A DNA stretch of 64,000 bases from Azorinus chamasolen (taxonomy: Eukaryota; Mollusca; Bivalvia; Cardiida; Solecurtidae), in assembly GCA_963576725.1 (NCBI GenBank), contig OY755241.1, forward strand, positions 1,612,001 through 1,676,000, given 5' to 3'. Position 1 is the stretch's first letter, and the number at the start of each line of letters is the position of its first letter. The notes under the pieces are model-generated. The model worked only from the letters and a program-made list of their open reading frames with translations. It was not told the origin of the DNA and made no database searches. The translations under genes and the position numbers were made by a program. Positions 53,914 through 63,920 of this stretch are shown here, piece by piece.

Positions 53914-55227
53914 TAACAAGAGGGCCAAGATGGCCCTTAATCGCTCACCTGATTACCATAGATTTAAGATTTTTGCAGGGTAGCCCATGGGTAGGGTCAA
54001 TATTGAACTTAGGGACAATATATGAACAATGTTGATAGTGGATCATAAGCAGTGGATCATGAGCAGTGGTTCTGCAGAACAAGATTTTCAAAGATTTAGT
54101 ATATTGATTTTATCAAGACAATGATTCTGACCAATGAAGATTGGGCTAAAAATGTGCTCTCTAAAGTATTTTTTCTAAGATTTGACCTAGTGACCTACTT
54201 TCTATTCCCATCCTACCCATGATCACACTCAACCTTGATATCACCAAGACAAACACTCTGAGCAAGTTTGAGGAAGACTGGGCTAAAAATGTTGCCACTG
54301 GAGTGTAAACTAGATTTCTCTAAGATATGACCCAGTGACCTACTTTTTGACCTCGCATGACCCACTTTCACACTTGTCCAAGATTTTATAAGGACAATCA
54401 TTCTGACCAATTTTCATGAAGATTTGGCTATAAAATGTGACCTCTAGGGTGTTCACAAGGATTTCGTACTATTTGACCTAGTGACCTAGTTTTTAACCCC
54501 ACATAATGCATATTCAAACTCGTTTGAGATTTTATCAAGACAATCATTATAAATAAGTTTCATGAAGATTGGACTAAAATTGTGACCACTAGTGTTCACA
54601 AGGTTTATCTACTGTTTGACCTAGTGACCTAGTTTTTAACCCCACTTTACCCACTTTCGAACTAGTTCGAGATTTTATCAAGACATTCGTTTTGACCAAG
54701 TTTCATGAAAATTGGACTAAAATTGTGACCACTAGTGTTCACAAGGTTTTTCTACTGTTTGACCTAGTTTTTAACTCCACTTAACCCACTTTCGAACTCG
54801 TCCGAGATTTTATCAAGATATTCATTCTGACCAAGTTTCATGAAGATTGGACTAAAATTGTGACTACTAGAGTGTTCACAAGGTTTTTCTACTGTTTGAC
54901 CTAGTGACCTAGTTTTTAACCCGACACAACCCATTTTTCAAACTCCTCCAAGATTTTATCAAGACAATCATTCTGACCAAGTTTCATGAAAATTGGGCTA
55001 AAAATGTGACCTGTAGGGGGTTCACAAGGTTTTCCTACTATTTGACCTAGTGACCTAGTTTTTAACCCAACTTGACCCACTTTCGAACTCGTCCGAGATT
55101 TTATCAAGACATTCATTCTGACCAAGTTTCATGAAGATTAGACTACAATTGTGACCACAAGCAAATTGTTGACGACGCACGACGCACACCGCACATTCAA
55201 GTCTCCCAAAAGCTCACCCTGAGCTTT
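53914..55227. mobile_element. Hairpin-ended tandem-repeat element inside the PLE
   Basis: It begins caagagggccaagatggccc, TTAATCGCTCACCTGATTAC and ends CAAAAGCTCACCCTGAGCTTT, lacking the final GCTCAGGTGAGC seen in other copies. It interrupts the PLE between AATTCATTA and AAGGGATATGATCC. The interior consists of about eight units of the roughly 145-bp repeat. Confidence 0.82.
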
Positions 55228-55337
55228 AAAGGGATATGATCCTGTAGTACTACAACATACTGCACGTTTGGTTGTGAACCCTTTTACAGTTGGCAATCAC
55301 GCTGGCCTCTTTGCATATACGCCGACAAGAAAGGTTT

Positions 55338-55845
55338 AGTACTCTATGAAGGCGACCTCTTAAATCCAGAAATGGAAGGAGAACGTCGGATATCTGTACT
55401 TTCATTTTTGTCGTACCCTTTATTACTTTTCTACAGTTACTCTGTTTGCAGCTCAATCATTGAGTACACTAGCGATAGGTGGATACAGTATGTTCACTTA
55501 AATGTTTTTTTTGTTATACATGCACTTTACCACTGTATTTGCTGTCGCGGTTGTTGTAGATTAGTCGGAGAGGGGATACGTTTATTTACACTGTCTTTTA
55601 GGATGGGGATGGAATAAGCGTGAGGTTGGGCGCCCATAAACCGGTTTAACCCCCCGGTGACTTTTGTCACTGACCGTTCCAAGGCGGTACTTCCATCTTC
55701 CTCCTATTGTATGTTTGTTTTGTCTTTGTGCGTCTCTTGTTGTTTTTTCTATTTATGTACATTTGCTGTTTCCTTGTGTTGCTGTTCGGGCGAGTGTTTG
55801 TTCTGTATGTGGTGTTTCCTGCATGACTCATTTTTGTACTTTTAA
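55338..55845 (+). repeat. 3' UTR of PLE family 1 with SECIS-like element (55338-55400)
   Basis: ATGA at 55346-55349 and GA at 55389-55390 flank a helix with an AAATCC-starting loop, closed by AGTAC and GTACT. The rest matches 5297-5799 base for base over most of its length and ends CATTTTTGTACTTTTAAC where RNase H LINE sequence resumes. Confidence 0.75.
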
Positions 55846-55847
55846 CA

Positions 55848-57132
55848 GCATGGAGCTTGTTATGAATGTCCTCATTCCAAGACTCCTCTGCCATTTATAT
55901 AGAATATGTCTAGTAATTTGTGGTTTGAAATCCGAATACGGTATTCTTATATCAGATTCAGGCGATTCAAGGGCAGACTTCGCTGCAATGTCCGCCCTCT
56001 CGTTGCCCTGTATTCCACAATGACTAGGTATCCAATAAAATATTATATCTTTTGAATTAGACATTTCATGGTATTTTAAAACAAGTTTTTTAATAAGAAC
56101 ATTTTTTGAACAACATTTACTCAGAGATTGTAAAACAGAAAGAGAATCCGAAAAGATTATGTTTACTATATGATTTTCCAGCAATATAATCAAGAGCTAA
56201 GTCAATAGCTTTGATCTCTGCTGAAAAAAATGGAGGCATTATCGGGAAGCCGAAACTTTGTCCCTGTGTCATCAGCCACAAAGGCAGCTGCGACTCTCTC
56301 TGAACCATCAGTATAAACGTGTTCATAACCTTCAAATCTTGAAATTATTTCATTTAAAAAAGAACTGAATGCAAGCGAGCTTGTTTCAGACTTTTTATGC
56401 AGTGTTAGTTCAAAAATAACTTTTAAACCACCAATAGTCCAAGGTGGTATAAATTCAAGTGTGAGGTTAGGACGTCCGTAAACCGGTTTAAACCCCCAGT
56501 GGTGTTTTTGCTGCTGACCGGGCCAAGGCGGTACTCTCTTCGTCACCCTTCCTTTTGTTTGCCTTGCGTCTTTGTGCTTGTGGTTTGTTCATGTTGTGGA
56601 ACGTTTGTCCCTGTTTCTTGTGTGTCTTTTGCTGTTTTCTGTGTTCATTTCGTGTGTGTGTGTGTGTGCGTTTGGGTGTGTGGTTGTGTGTGTGTGTGTC
56701 ATGCTGTCTATCGGTGTTTTGGTGGTGGTTGCGTCTTGCATGTGGCTTTGCCTGCTTGACTTTACTACTTTTCCATTTAGTCTTTGCAACTAAAGACAAA
56801 TCTATATCACTATTTTGAAAACAGTTTTTCATACGTATTCCGAAAGATGGAATTACCTTATCCTTAGATTCAAATAAACGTTGATATTTAGGTCTAAAAA
56901 CATTTTTATGAGCGGGATTTGATGGGTTTGAAGCTAATTTAGAGGTATACTGCATGGATAGTTTTTCACGACGAGAGTAAAGTGATGGCTCATTCGACTC
57001 AACATATAAACTTTTAGCAGGGGATGTCCTAAAGGCACCCAATGCTAAACGTAAACCTTGGTGATGAATTGGATCAAGCATCTGCAAGGATGATTTTCTT
57101 GCAGAGCCATATACAACACTACCATAATCCAT
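55848..57132 (-). pseudogene. RNase H LINE, second copy, split by a PLE 3' UTR
   Basis: On the minus strand from 57132: MDYGSVVYGSARKSSLQMLD, IHHQGLRLALGAFRTSP and YSRREKLSMQYTSKLAS, the segment after the RT in Jockey/I-type LINEs. Then, after the insert at 56458-56780, come VYTDGSERVAAAFVADDTG, SAEIKAIDLALDYIAGKS, FSDSLSVLQSLSK and YWIPSHCGIQGNERADIAAK (RNase H). Small indels move it between frames. The N-terminal RT is not present. Confidence 0.8.
56458..56780 (+). mobile_element. PLE family 2 3' UTR insertion in the RNase H LINE
   Basis: gtgaggttaggacgtccgta, CTGACCGGGCCAAGGCGGTA, (GT)n, TTTACTACTTTTCCATTTA. Only the last 320 bases of the element are present, without the SECIS. Confidence 0.8.
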
Positions 57133-57320
57133 AATGAAGGGCGACTTAATGTCATTATAATACAGTGAATTACCTTATATGATTTATAATGAAGTGAGCC
57201 TTACACTACCCATAATAAATTGTTGGTTTTTCCCATTTAAGGTGTGTGGGAGAGTATGACAGACTGTTGGAGGAGAAGGGGACAAACAGGTACAAAAGTG
57301 CATAGAGAAGAGAGGAGGAG

Positions 57321-57509
57321 AGAAGCAGTAGAACGTCAGAGGGAGAGGAGGTCAGAGATTATGGAGCGTGACAGGGGAGCCTCCAGAGTGCAAACAGCTT
57401 TGCACCCTAGCTGGTGAGAAGCAGTAGAACGTCAGAGGGAGAGGAGGTCAGAGATTATGGAGCGTGGCAGGGGAGCCTCCAGAGTGCAAACAGCTTTGCA
57501 CCCTAGCTG
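57321..57509. repeat. About 93-bp tandem duplication
   Basis: gagaagcagtagaacgtcag through GCAAACAGCTTTGCACCCTA is repeated back to back. One base differs (GTGACAGG versus GTGGCAGG). The flanking 57133-57320 and 57510-57659 hold nothing recognisable. Confidence 0.85.
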
Positions 57510-57659
57510 GTGAGTTGTTTTAAATAGTAAAACTCTGCAATTATCACGTGCAATATTACTGGGGTTGGACAGCTAGTAGCTTAACCCTCTATTCCATGTT
57601 TTTCTACGCCTTTGATATCTGTAAACTTGCTGAAGACCTAAAACTCCTCTAGCTAAGAA

Positions 57660-57912
57660 CAGACTCGGGCAAACCGAATAAGCTGAGAAATATAAACCCC
57701 ATAAGATGTAGAAAAGAGCACATCTCCATCTAGAAAAGGATAATTAACAATTTTAAAATCAAAAATTTCCATTTTATTGTATATTTTGGACGAAACTATT
57801 CAAATCTAAAAATGAAGCTAAAATGTCAGATTGATTCGCTTTGTTTAAAGACAATTATTTTGGGTAAATTGAAAAAAAATCTATTAATTTAATCAGTTTA
57901 TCCTTTATAAGA
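57660..57912 (-). pseudogene. PLE RT fragment with internal deletions
   Basis: The minus strand matches the family 2 RT around YGVYISQLIRF (57665-57720) and again around LIKDRLIKLI (57885-57912). The sequence between is shortened and rearranged. Old and non-functional. Confidence 0.7.
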
Positions 57913-57914
57913 GA

Positions 57915-58265
57915 GAGTGAGTTGGGATTTACGGCACCGCGACTCTAAATAGGTCATATAGGGCCAATGACGAAAATTATTATGAAAAACAATAAAAAAT
58001 CTCGATCGACGAGTCTGTAAATCATTAAAATATACGAAGATGAAAATGTAGAAAGGAATACAGAAATAATATAATCGAACGGGTTAAACAGATTTATATT
58101 TTAGAATAAAGATCAGTCTCTTTCAAAAACGAAATTATATTTCTCGTAGGGAACAACTGATGCAAAGAACAAGAATATAAGATGGTGAGGTAGAGTAGTA
58201 TCGAGTGTAGAGAAATTATAAGAACTCAGTGAAGGGCGAGTTGGGTTTTACGGCACTGCGAAACT
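57915..58265 (-). repeat. LINE-tail/SINE-like repeats
   Basis: Two starts: gagagtgagttgggatttac, AATAGGTCATATAGGGCCAA; and GGGCGAGTTGGGTTTTACGG at 58226. The first includes the 200-bp body also seen at 613-870 and 60878-61080. Confidence 0.6.
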
Positions 58266-58465
58266 GAATAAATGAAATAAATGAAGAAATGTTATACTGT
58301 TGATTTTCAAGTTTAGTTAAAACATCATTTTACTTTTTTATGGACCATAAATACCATATATTTTTTATCACAATAACGTTTTACATGTTTTATTTTTATC
58401 GTAGTAAGTTAAGGTTGAAAATCCTTTAGCAAGTCAATATTGTCATTTCGTTTTTCTTATTTCAG

Positions 58466-59225
58466 ATTATCAAAACCCTGTTCACATGTAGCAGCCCTAC
58501 TCTTCAAGATTGAAGCAGCAGTCAGATTAGAGCTACTCCGAAGGTTTTCGCTGGGAAAAAAACAAGTGACGGTTAAATTGCCATTACTCCTTTCAAATCT
58601 ATATCAAAAAGAGCACGAATGAATATATGGAACAATTAGAAAAAAAGTCTGCAAACAAGAACTGGACATGCTAACATTAACCAATAGTGAAATTGAATTC
58701 ATTGCAAAAAGTACGACGGGTCAATCAACCAATATACACTGGCTGGAACAAAGAATAACTTCATCAACAGTCCATTCAGTTCTTCATACAGGCATAAACA
58801 GTCCAGCTAGGGCAATAGTAGATACTATCTGCTATCTTCGGAAGAGGCCATTGCAAGTTCCAGCGGAAAGTGGAGAGTTGAACAAGAGGCAATAGCTTTG
58901 AAGGCATACAAACAGTTTGTGGCATGCGCTAATCTACCTCACAGCAATGTCACTTGATGTTGAGTAAAGATCTGTCTTTCCTTGGATGTAGCGCAGACTG
59001 CATTATGACATGTGATTGTCATGGAAAAAGCTAATAGAAGTTAAAGATAATACAAGACATTCTCGGCGAAAGACAAGGATTTTACTTGATTTGCCAACAT
59101 CCCAGGTTCAGATGCAGATGTTTATCTATGGTGTGGAAGCTGCAGATTTTGTTGTCTGGGTATCTAAATTTCTAGTCATTATGTATGTAAAGCGAGGCGA
59201 TGAATTCATTTATGAAATGAAAGAG
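58466..59225 (+). pseudogene. SWIM zinc finger / YqaJ-type exonuclease-like gene remnant
   Basis: After a good acceptor (tttttcttatttcag at 58465) comes LSKPCSHVAALLFKIEAAVR, like the SWIM-type C-x-H segment found next to YqaJ viral recombinase domains in mollusc proteins. Then EIEFIAKSTTGQSTNIHWLE-QRITSSTVHSVLHTG (RITAS-like YqaJ motif) and, one frame over, KWRVEQEAIALKAYKQFV. Further on come QVQMQMFIYGVEAADFVVWV and DEFIYEMKE. Frameshifts and stops separate all the blocks, so it is decayed. It may be host or transposon-borne. It ends at a LINE tail. Confidence 0.65.
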
Positions 59226-59560
59226 AATGAATGAATGAATGGTGTTTTACAGCCCATCGACACTGATGGTCATATAGAGCCGAACAAATAAAACTATGAC
59301 TCTCAGTCTCTCACTAGATTATGTAAATGTCAGTCCCGATCAACAGGATTGTAAACAAAATAAGGGCAAAACATCATCGACATTCTAAAAATATACCTTT
59401 TAAATTTTAGAATATATATTAATGGCTTTTAAAAAATCAAATATTTTTGGTATTTCTACCAGCTCAAACAGTTCCCTCAGGGAATCTGCTTGAAAGAATA
59501 TATTTCTGATTAAGATTAAATAAGGACATTCAAAGAGAAGACCGATATTCTTCAAGAAAT
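59226..59560 (-). repeat. RNase H LINE 3' end fragment
   Basis: (GAAT)n, GGTGTTTTACAGCCCATCGA, CATATAGAGCCGAACAAATA, then the C-terminal codons up to SLRELFEL on the minus strand. It is a 5'-truncated insertion. 59561-59806 shows nothing recognisable. Confidence 0.75.
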
Positions 59561-59806
59561 GTATTCTGTCAGCTGTTGACTAGGAGTAGCGAGTCAAATC
59601 CAGTGACAGCATTACCGACATATCCAGAAGTATTCCGTATTTGCCGACAATCCTGTTTGTGAGATTCAGTGTTGTCACTTAAAAGGCCTTAAGATGAAGC
59701 GTGAACCTAAAGGAGATCCTGGTATTGCCCATCATGTAGGAAAAAAGACAAAGTAGTACAAAAAATCACGTGTCAGATCTTCTCAACCAGCCAACTGTTT
59801 TGTACA

Positions 59807-60040
59807 CCTTGAACATATAACTTTTAGATCTGTTAGATGTTTACCCTTTACACCATAAATATGCATTTGTACGCCCTTTACAAACACAGTTGCCCCATAG
59901 CAGATGACTATTGTTGGCTGTTTTGTACACCTTGAACATATAACTTTTAGATCTGTTAGATGTTTACCCTTTACACCATAAATATGCATTTGTACGCCCT
60001 TTACAAACACAGTTGCCCCATAGCAGATGACTATTGTAGG
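59807..60040. repeat. About 115-bp tandem duplication
   Basis: ttttgtacaccttgaacata through CCCCATAGCAGATGACTATTG occurs twice, from about 59808 and 59922. A MITE arm (GAGCTATCTGATCTGGGTCT) follows at 60037. Confidence 0.85.
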
Positions 60041-60307
60041 AGCTATCTGATCTGGGTCTGTCCTGTATACTTCTACATTTATGTCAAGGCCAAAATTACC
60101 TGTGTCCAGTTGATAGTGCATAGACAAGTAACAGGTCAAGCAATATTATTGGCACAGAAAATACCTATTTACCAAGCAGTCTAGTTAATTACTGTGATAT
60201 TTTCATCTTTCGTAGTCGTTTGTTTCCACCTGATGTTAAACAACTAAACTGTAAAAAAGATTTATATTTTAGAATAAAGACAAGTCTTTTTCAAAAACGT
60301 CGCCCCG

Positions 60308-60800
60308 TACTTCATTCTCAGTGTTGTTATACCTTCTGATCCTTCGAGATCATGAATTTCAGTACTTCTTGTTCTGAAAATTGAATACCGCTTAAGCCGG
60401 TGCTAGGGGCGTGAGCAGTGTTGCACTTTCAATTACTGCTCATGAACAGACTCAATAAAACCGAGTCTGCAATTTTCTCTTATTGTGTTGCAATTTTCGC
60501 TTTCGGGGGATCACATACCTTCAGATTAACAGGTGTTAAGTGCTTGTGTAGCGGCCGTGAAACGTCACCCCGTACTTCATTCTCAGTGTTGTTATACCTT
60601 CTGATCCTTCGCGATCATGAATTTCAGTACTTCTTGTTCTGAAAATTTAATACCGCTTAAGCCGGTGCTAGGGGGCGTGAGCAGTGTTGCACTTTCAATT
60701 ACTGCTCATGAACAGACTCAATAAAACAGTCTGCAATTTTCTCTTTTTGTGTTGCAATTTTAGTTTTCGGGGGATCACAACCCTTCAGAATTTATTCAAA
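60308..60800 (+). repeat. Two copies of the dispersed repeat of 4286-4500
   Basis: 60308-60530 and 60567-60800 both contain cttcattctcagtgttgtta, GAATTTCAGTACTTCTTGTT, ACCGCTTAAGCCGGTGCTAG and TTGCACTTTCAATTACTGCT. They are closer to each other than to the first copy, suggesting a local duplication. Confidence 0.75.
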
Positions 60801-60877
60801 TAGAATTTCAACATGTTTTATCCTGATAAAATGCTGAATAATTTGAGTTCTCTTCATTGAATGTCACGGGGTGAGGA

Positions 60878-61080
60878 GTGAGTGAGTGAATGAGTTGGGT
60901 TTTACGGCACCACGACACTAAATAGTATGATGAAACGATGAAATTCAATCGAGATTTGTTTTATCGTCTTTAAAATATACGAAGATGAAAATGTAGAAAA
61001 GAATACAGAAATAATATAATAGAACGGGTTAAAAAGATTTATATTTTAGAATAAAAGACTGGTGCATAGAATCAACAGTA
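60878..61080 (-). repeat. LINE-tail/SINE-like repeat
   Basis: gagtgagtgagtgaatgagt, TGGGTTTTACGGCACCACGA, then the body with AAATATACGAAGATGAAAAT shared with 57915. The following 61081-61993 shows no recognisable feature. Confidence 0.6.
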
Positions 61081-61993
61081 AAGTATTTACGTTGTAGCGT
61101 AAAAAATGCAAGTCCGTAAAATCTGCAAGTTCCGGTCAGACTTGTAATTTTTACGCTGCTGCTGTAAAAAGTGCAAGCCGTAAAATTTGCAAGTCTATTT
61201 TATAGACACACGGAATGTAAACATTGAAACCTATAATTGAGAAAACAAAACGAATCTATGCGATATGAACATTTCGCCAGACATATACATGTATATATAT
61301 CTCCGATTAGCTTATTGTTTTGTTTTTTTATAAAACAATGATTTTGGAGGGCAGAAACGAATATATTGATCAGTGTGTATACGGTCGAGGAAACACATAA
61401 AAAAGTAAAGATGCTAACTTTTCCCTATCATTCTTGATATATTTGTTTGTGATTTAATTCTACGGATACTAGCTGTTTACATCTGTACCAAATAAAAATG
61501 TCCGTAGCAGGTTTTCTTGTTAATAATGTGTAAACTACCCGATAAACTGTAAAAGACAGCTATATAGCGCTGTTGCGTTATACCGGTATCTGCTTGTGGG
61601 CTGTCTAAGCGGCCGGCCTTTTCAAAGAATGGGATAGTGATTTCCTTTGTTTGCCCGTAATTTGATAATTCTCTTGTAAAATCAACAAAGACGCAGGGAT
61701 TCGTTTATAGTTATTGCCATTTTCCTCGAAACTTTAAAAGCGCTTGCATAAACAATACTGGAACTTTGAAATTTCGTTCCAAACGAGGGGCTGAAACATA
61801 AAAGCAGTAACCATAACTTACTTTAGTGTGAGAGTGACATATTCCAAAAAGAATAAAGCACATATTGCTTGTTGCATACTCTGCCGTCTTTATGGTTATT
61901 TTAACTTGAATTCAACTCCACTTATCACATTTATAATTACCTGTTCTAAGGCAATTCACTTGTAAATGAGATCAATTAAATCCTGACAATTAA

Positions 61994-62531
61994 ATGACAA
62001 AAAAGAGACATTTTACTGGCAGAACGAAGACGGGTACCACTTTGGTATATTTGGCCAGTTTCATACGACGACTGTGCGTCAAATGGCGACAATACCCTTT
62101 GGATGTCCTACCATATTCTGGAGAGGAGTTTGGCACCGGCGGCCTGAAAATAGACTTATTGCAGCTGCTCAAGAAACAGGTCATGGGGCGATTTGACTCT
62201 GTGTTCTTCCAGATTGGGGAGAACGACATCGCCAGTTACAACAATCACGAGTTATTGTATGCAATGCTTCGCATACATGAGGAATGCCAGGCACGGGGCT
62301 GAGCGTGTGTGTTTTGGAACTTTGTTTTCGCGCCGCCACAGAGCAAATAACCAGCGTCAAAAAAGATTCAACAAGCTCATGCCTGCTATTCACCCAGACC
62401 TGGTCTGGATCCATCCTGTTGAGTTAACTTCAACGGATTCCATATCTACCAGAAACAACGTTCATCTCCAGCCACCAAAGGAGAAATACTTTACCCAGAG
62501 CATCGCAGATGCTCTCAAGTCTTTCTTTTAA
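61994..62531 (+). pseudogene. SGNH/GDSL-hydrolase-like protein, one frameshift
   Basis: First frame: TLVYLASFIRRLCVKW, GGLKIDLLQLLKKQVMGRFD, VFFQIGENDIASYNNHELLY. After a single-base frameshift near 62295 the next frame continues ERVCFGTLFSRRH, KRFNKLMPAIHPDLVWIHPV and NNVHLQPPKEKYFTQSIADA to the stop. The order fits SGNH domains (GDSH block, G-x-N-D block, D-x-V-H-L block). Here the first block is LASF, which keeps Ser. G-E-N-D is intact, and the last block has Asn for the usual Asp. Such domains occur in mollusc multigene families and in some CR1/L2 ORF1s. Its origin is unclear. Confidence 0.6.
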
Positions 62532-63336
62532 ACAGCCCTTCTCAGGGCTACACCTACAACCCTTCTCACAACAGCCCTTGTTAGGGCTACACAATGCTCT
62601 GAAAGATGATACCAAGAGTTAATATAATATAATGTAATATAGAATTATATAATATTGACAAAAGTAACAAACTGTTGATATTCCGCTAACTTCATTTTGA
62701 CAATCAATGGAGTAGATGATACAGTTTAATATTTAATAATGTGTTTTATAGTGCATGTACCAGTATCTCTTGGGAGTCACACCCATAAATTCTTATTGGT
62801 CAGTTAGAAAATTTGGACATAGGATTTTCACACCTGTGACCACACTAAAACAACAGTTTTGGTTGTGGATTGCCCTACCCCCCCTTGACCGGGATTAATT
62901 GATGTATATATCTGTTTGATCCCCATGCTGTACCCATGTACCTGGGTGTAATAAAAGGTATGTTATGTAATGTCAATAATTGGGTCAGATTCAAAATTGA
63001 AACATCTGACATTTTCATCCATCCTCAATATATTCAGTTCGGTTTTCACACCTGTAGGTCTCCTCAGAAATAACATTGTAATTAATTAGAAGCCATCAAC
63101 TGACACTTAAAAGATCATGTAAATATACGAGACCATAATTGGTCTCGTATATTTACATGATATTTTAAGTGATTAAAAATTCAGTAATTAAAAGGCAAGA
63201 TTGAGGTATTGGAACCATACACTTTAAAATAAATGAAATATGAAAAAAAAAAAACAATTATTCAGAAAGATGTATACGTAAAAAAGTTTATGGACAATCA
63301 ATTTTAATTTCATATTATGCAATAGAAAAAAGTATA
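62532..63336. other. Non-coding; one perfect hairpin
   Basis: About 63112-63156 is a hairpin: ATCATGTAAATATACGAGAC-CA, loop TAAT, and the exact inverse TGGTCTCGTATATTTACATG-AT. A CAGCCCTT/TAGGGCTACAC pair recurs near 62533 and 62571. No gene. Confidence 0.6.
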
Positions 63337-63339
63337 TTT

Positions 63340-63920
63340 AATCATGAATGTTTATCCCATAAGGGTTATACTAAAATAGATGTTCAAATAAAATACATGA
63401 TTACAATTCCATTATTGTAAAACCTAAGTTTAGATTAGTAATAAGCAGATTCAGTCCAGTGTCATTGATTAGTATAATACACATAGTTATAGTATATAGC
63501 AAATACAAACAAATTAAAAAATAAAACCCAAAATAAAGTGTTTTTTGTTGAAGCCTGGACTTCTTTTATTCCATATACCAAATATAACATGGGCAAAAAT
63601 TATTAAGCTGGTAAAAAAAGTTGGATCTGATATTTAATCATGAATGTTTATCCCATAAGGGTTATACTAAAATAGATGTTCAAATAAAATACATGATTAC
63701 AATTCCATTATTGTAAAACCTAAGTTTAGATTAGTAATAAGCAGATTCAGTCCAGTGTCATTGATTAGTATAATACACATAGTTATAGTATATAGCAAAT
63801 ACAAACAAATTAAAAAATAAAACGTTTTTTGTTGAAGCCTGGACTTCTTTTATTCCATATACCAAATATAACATGGGCAAAAATTATTAAGCTGGTAAAA
63901 AAAGTTGGATCTGATGTTTG
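63340..63920. repeat. 297-bp tandem duplication at the right edge
   Basis: aatcatgaatgtttatccca at about 63340 recurs at 63637. The unit runs through TTGAAGCCTGGACTTCTTTT and AAAAAAGTTGGATCTGAT in both copies; the second lacks about 15 bases before GTTTTTTGTTG. Confidence 0.9.

Larger units (their letters stand above)
51086..55339 (+). pseudogene. Naiad-type PLE family 1, mosaic copy
   Basis: Colinear with 5800-8120 on the other strand but truncated in the linker (start at CTTATCTATATGTTCATTAA). Segments: 51086-52128 linker and start of RT; 52843-53913 main RT (YDFSTLYTTLPH, GIPMGTNCAPLVADLF, YLDDIFNLDNPF); 55228-55339 C-terminus. Between them lie a family 2 3' end and a hairpin-ended element. 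The TGA codons at 51422-51424 and 51820-51822 match those of the other copy. Other damage: a deletion of about 45 bp near 51113, a 16-bp deletion near 51657, a 7-bp deletion near 53625 and a 37-bp tandem duplication at 53840-53914. Confidence 0.82.
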
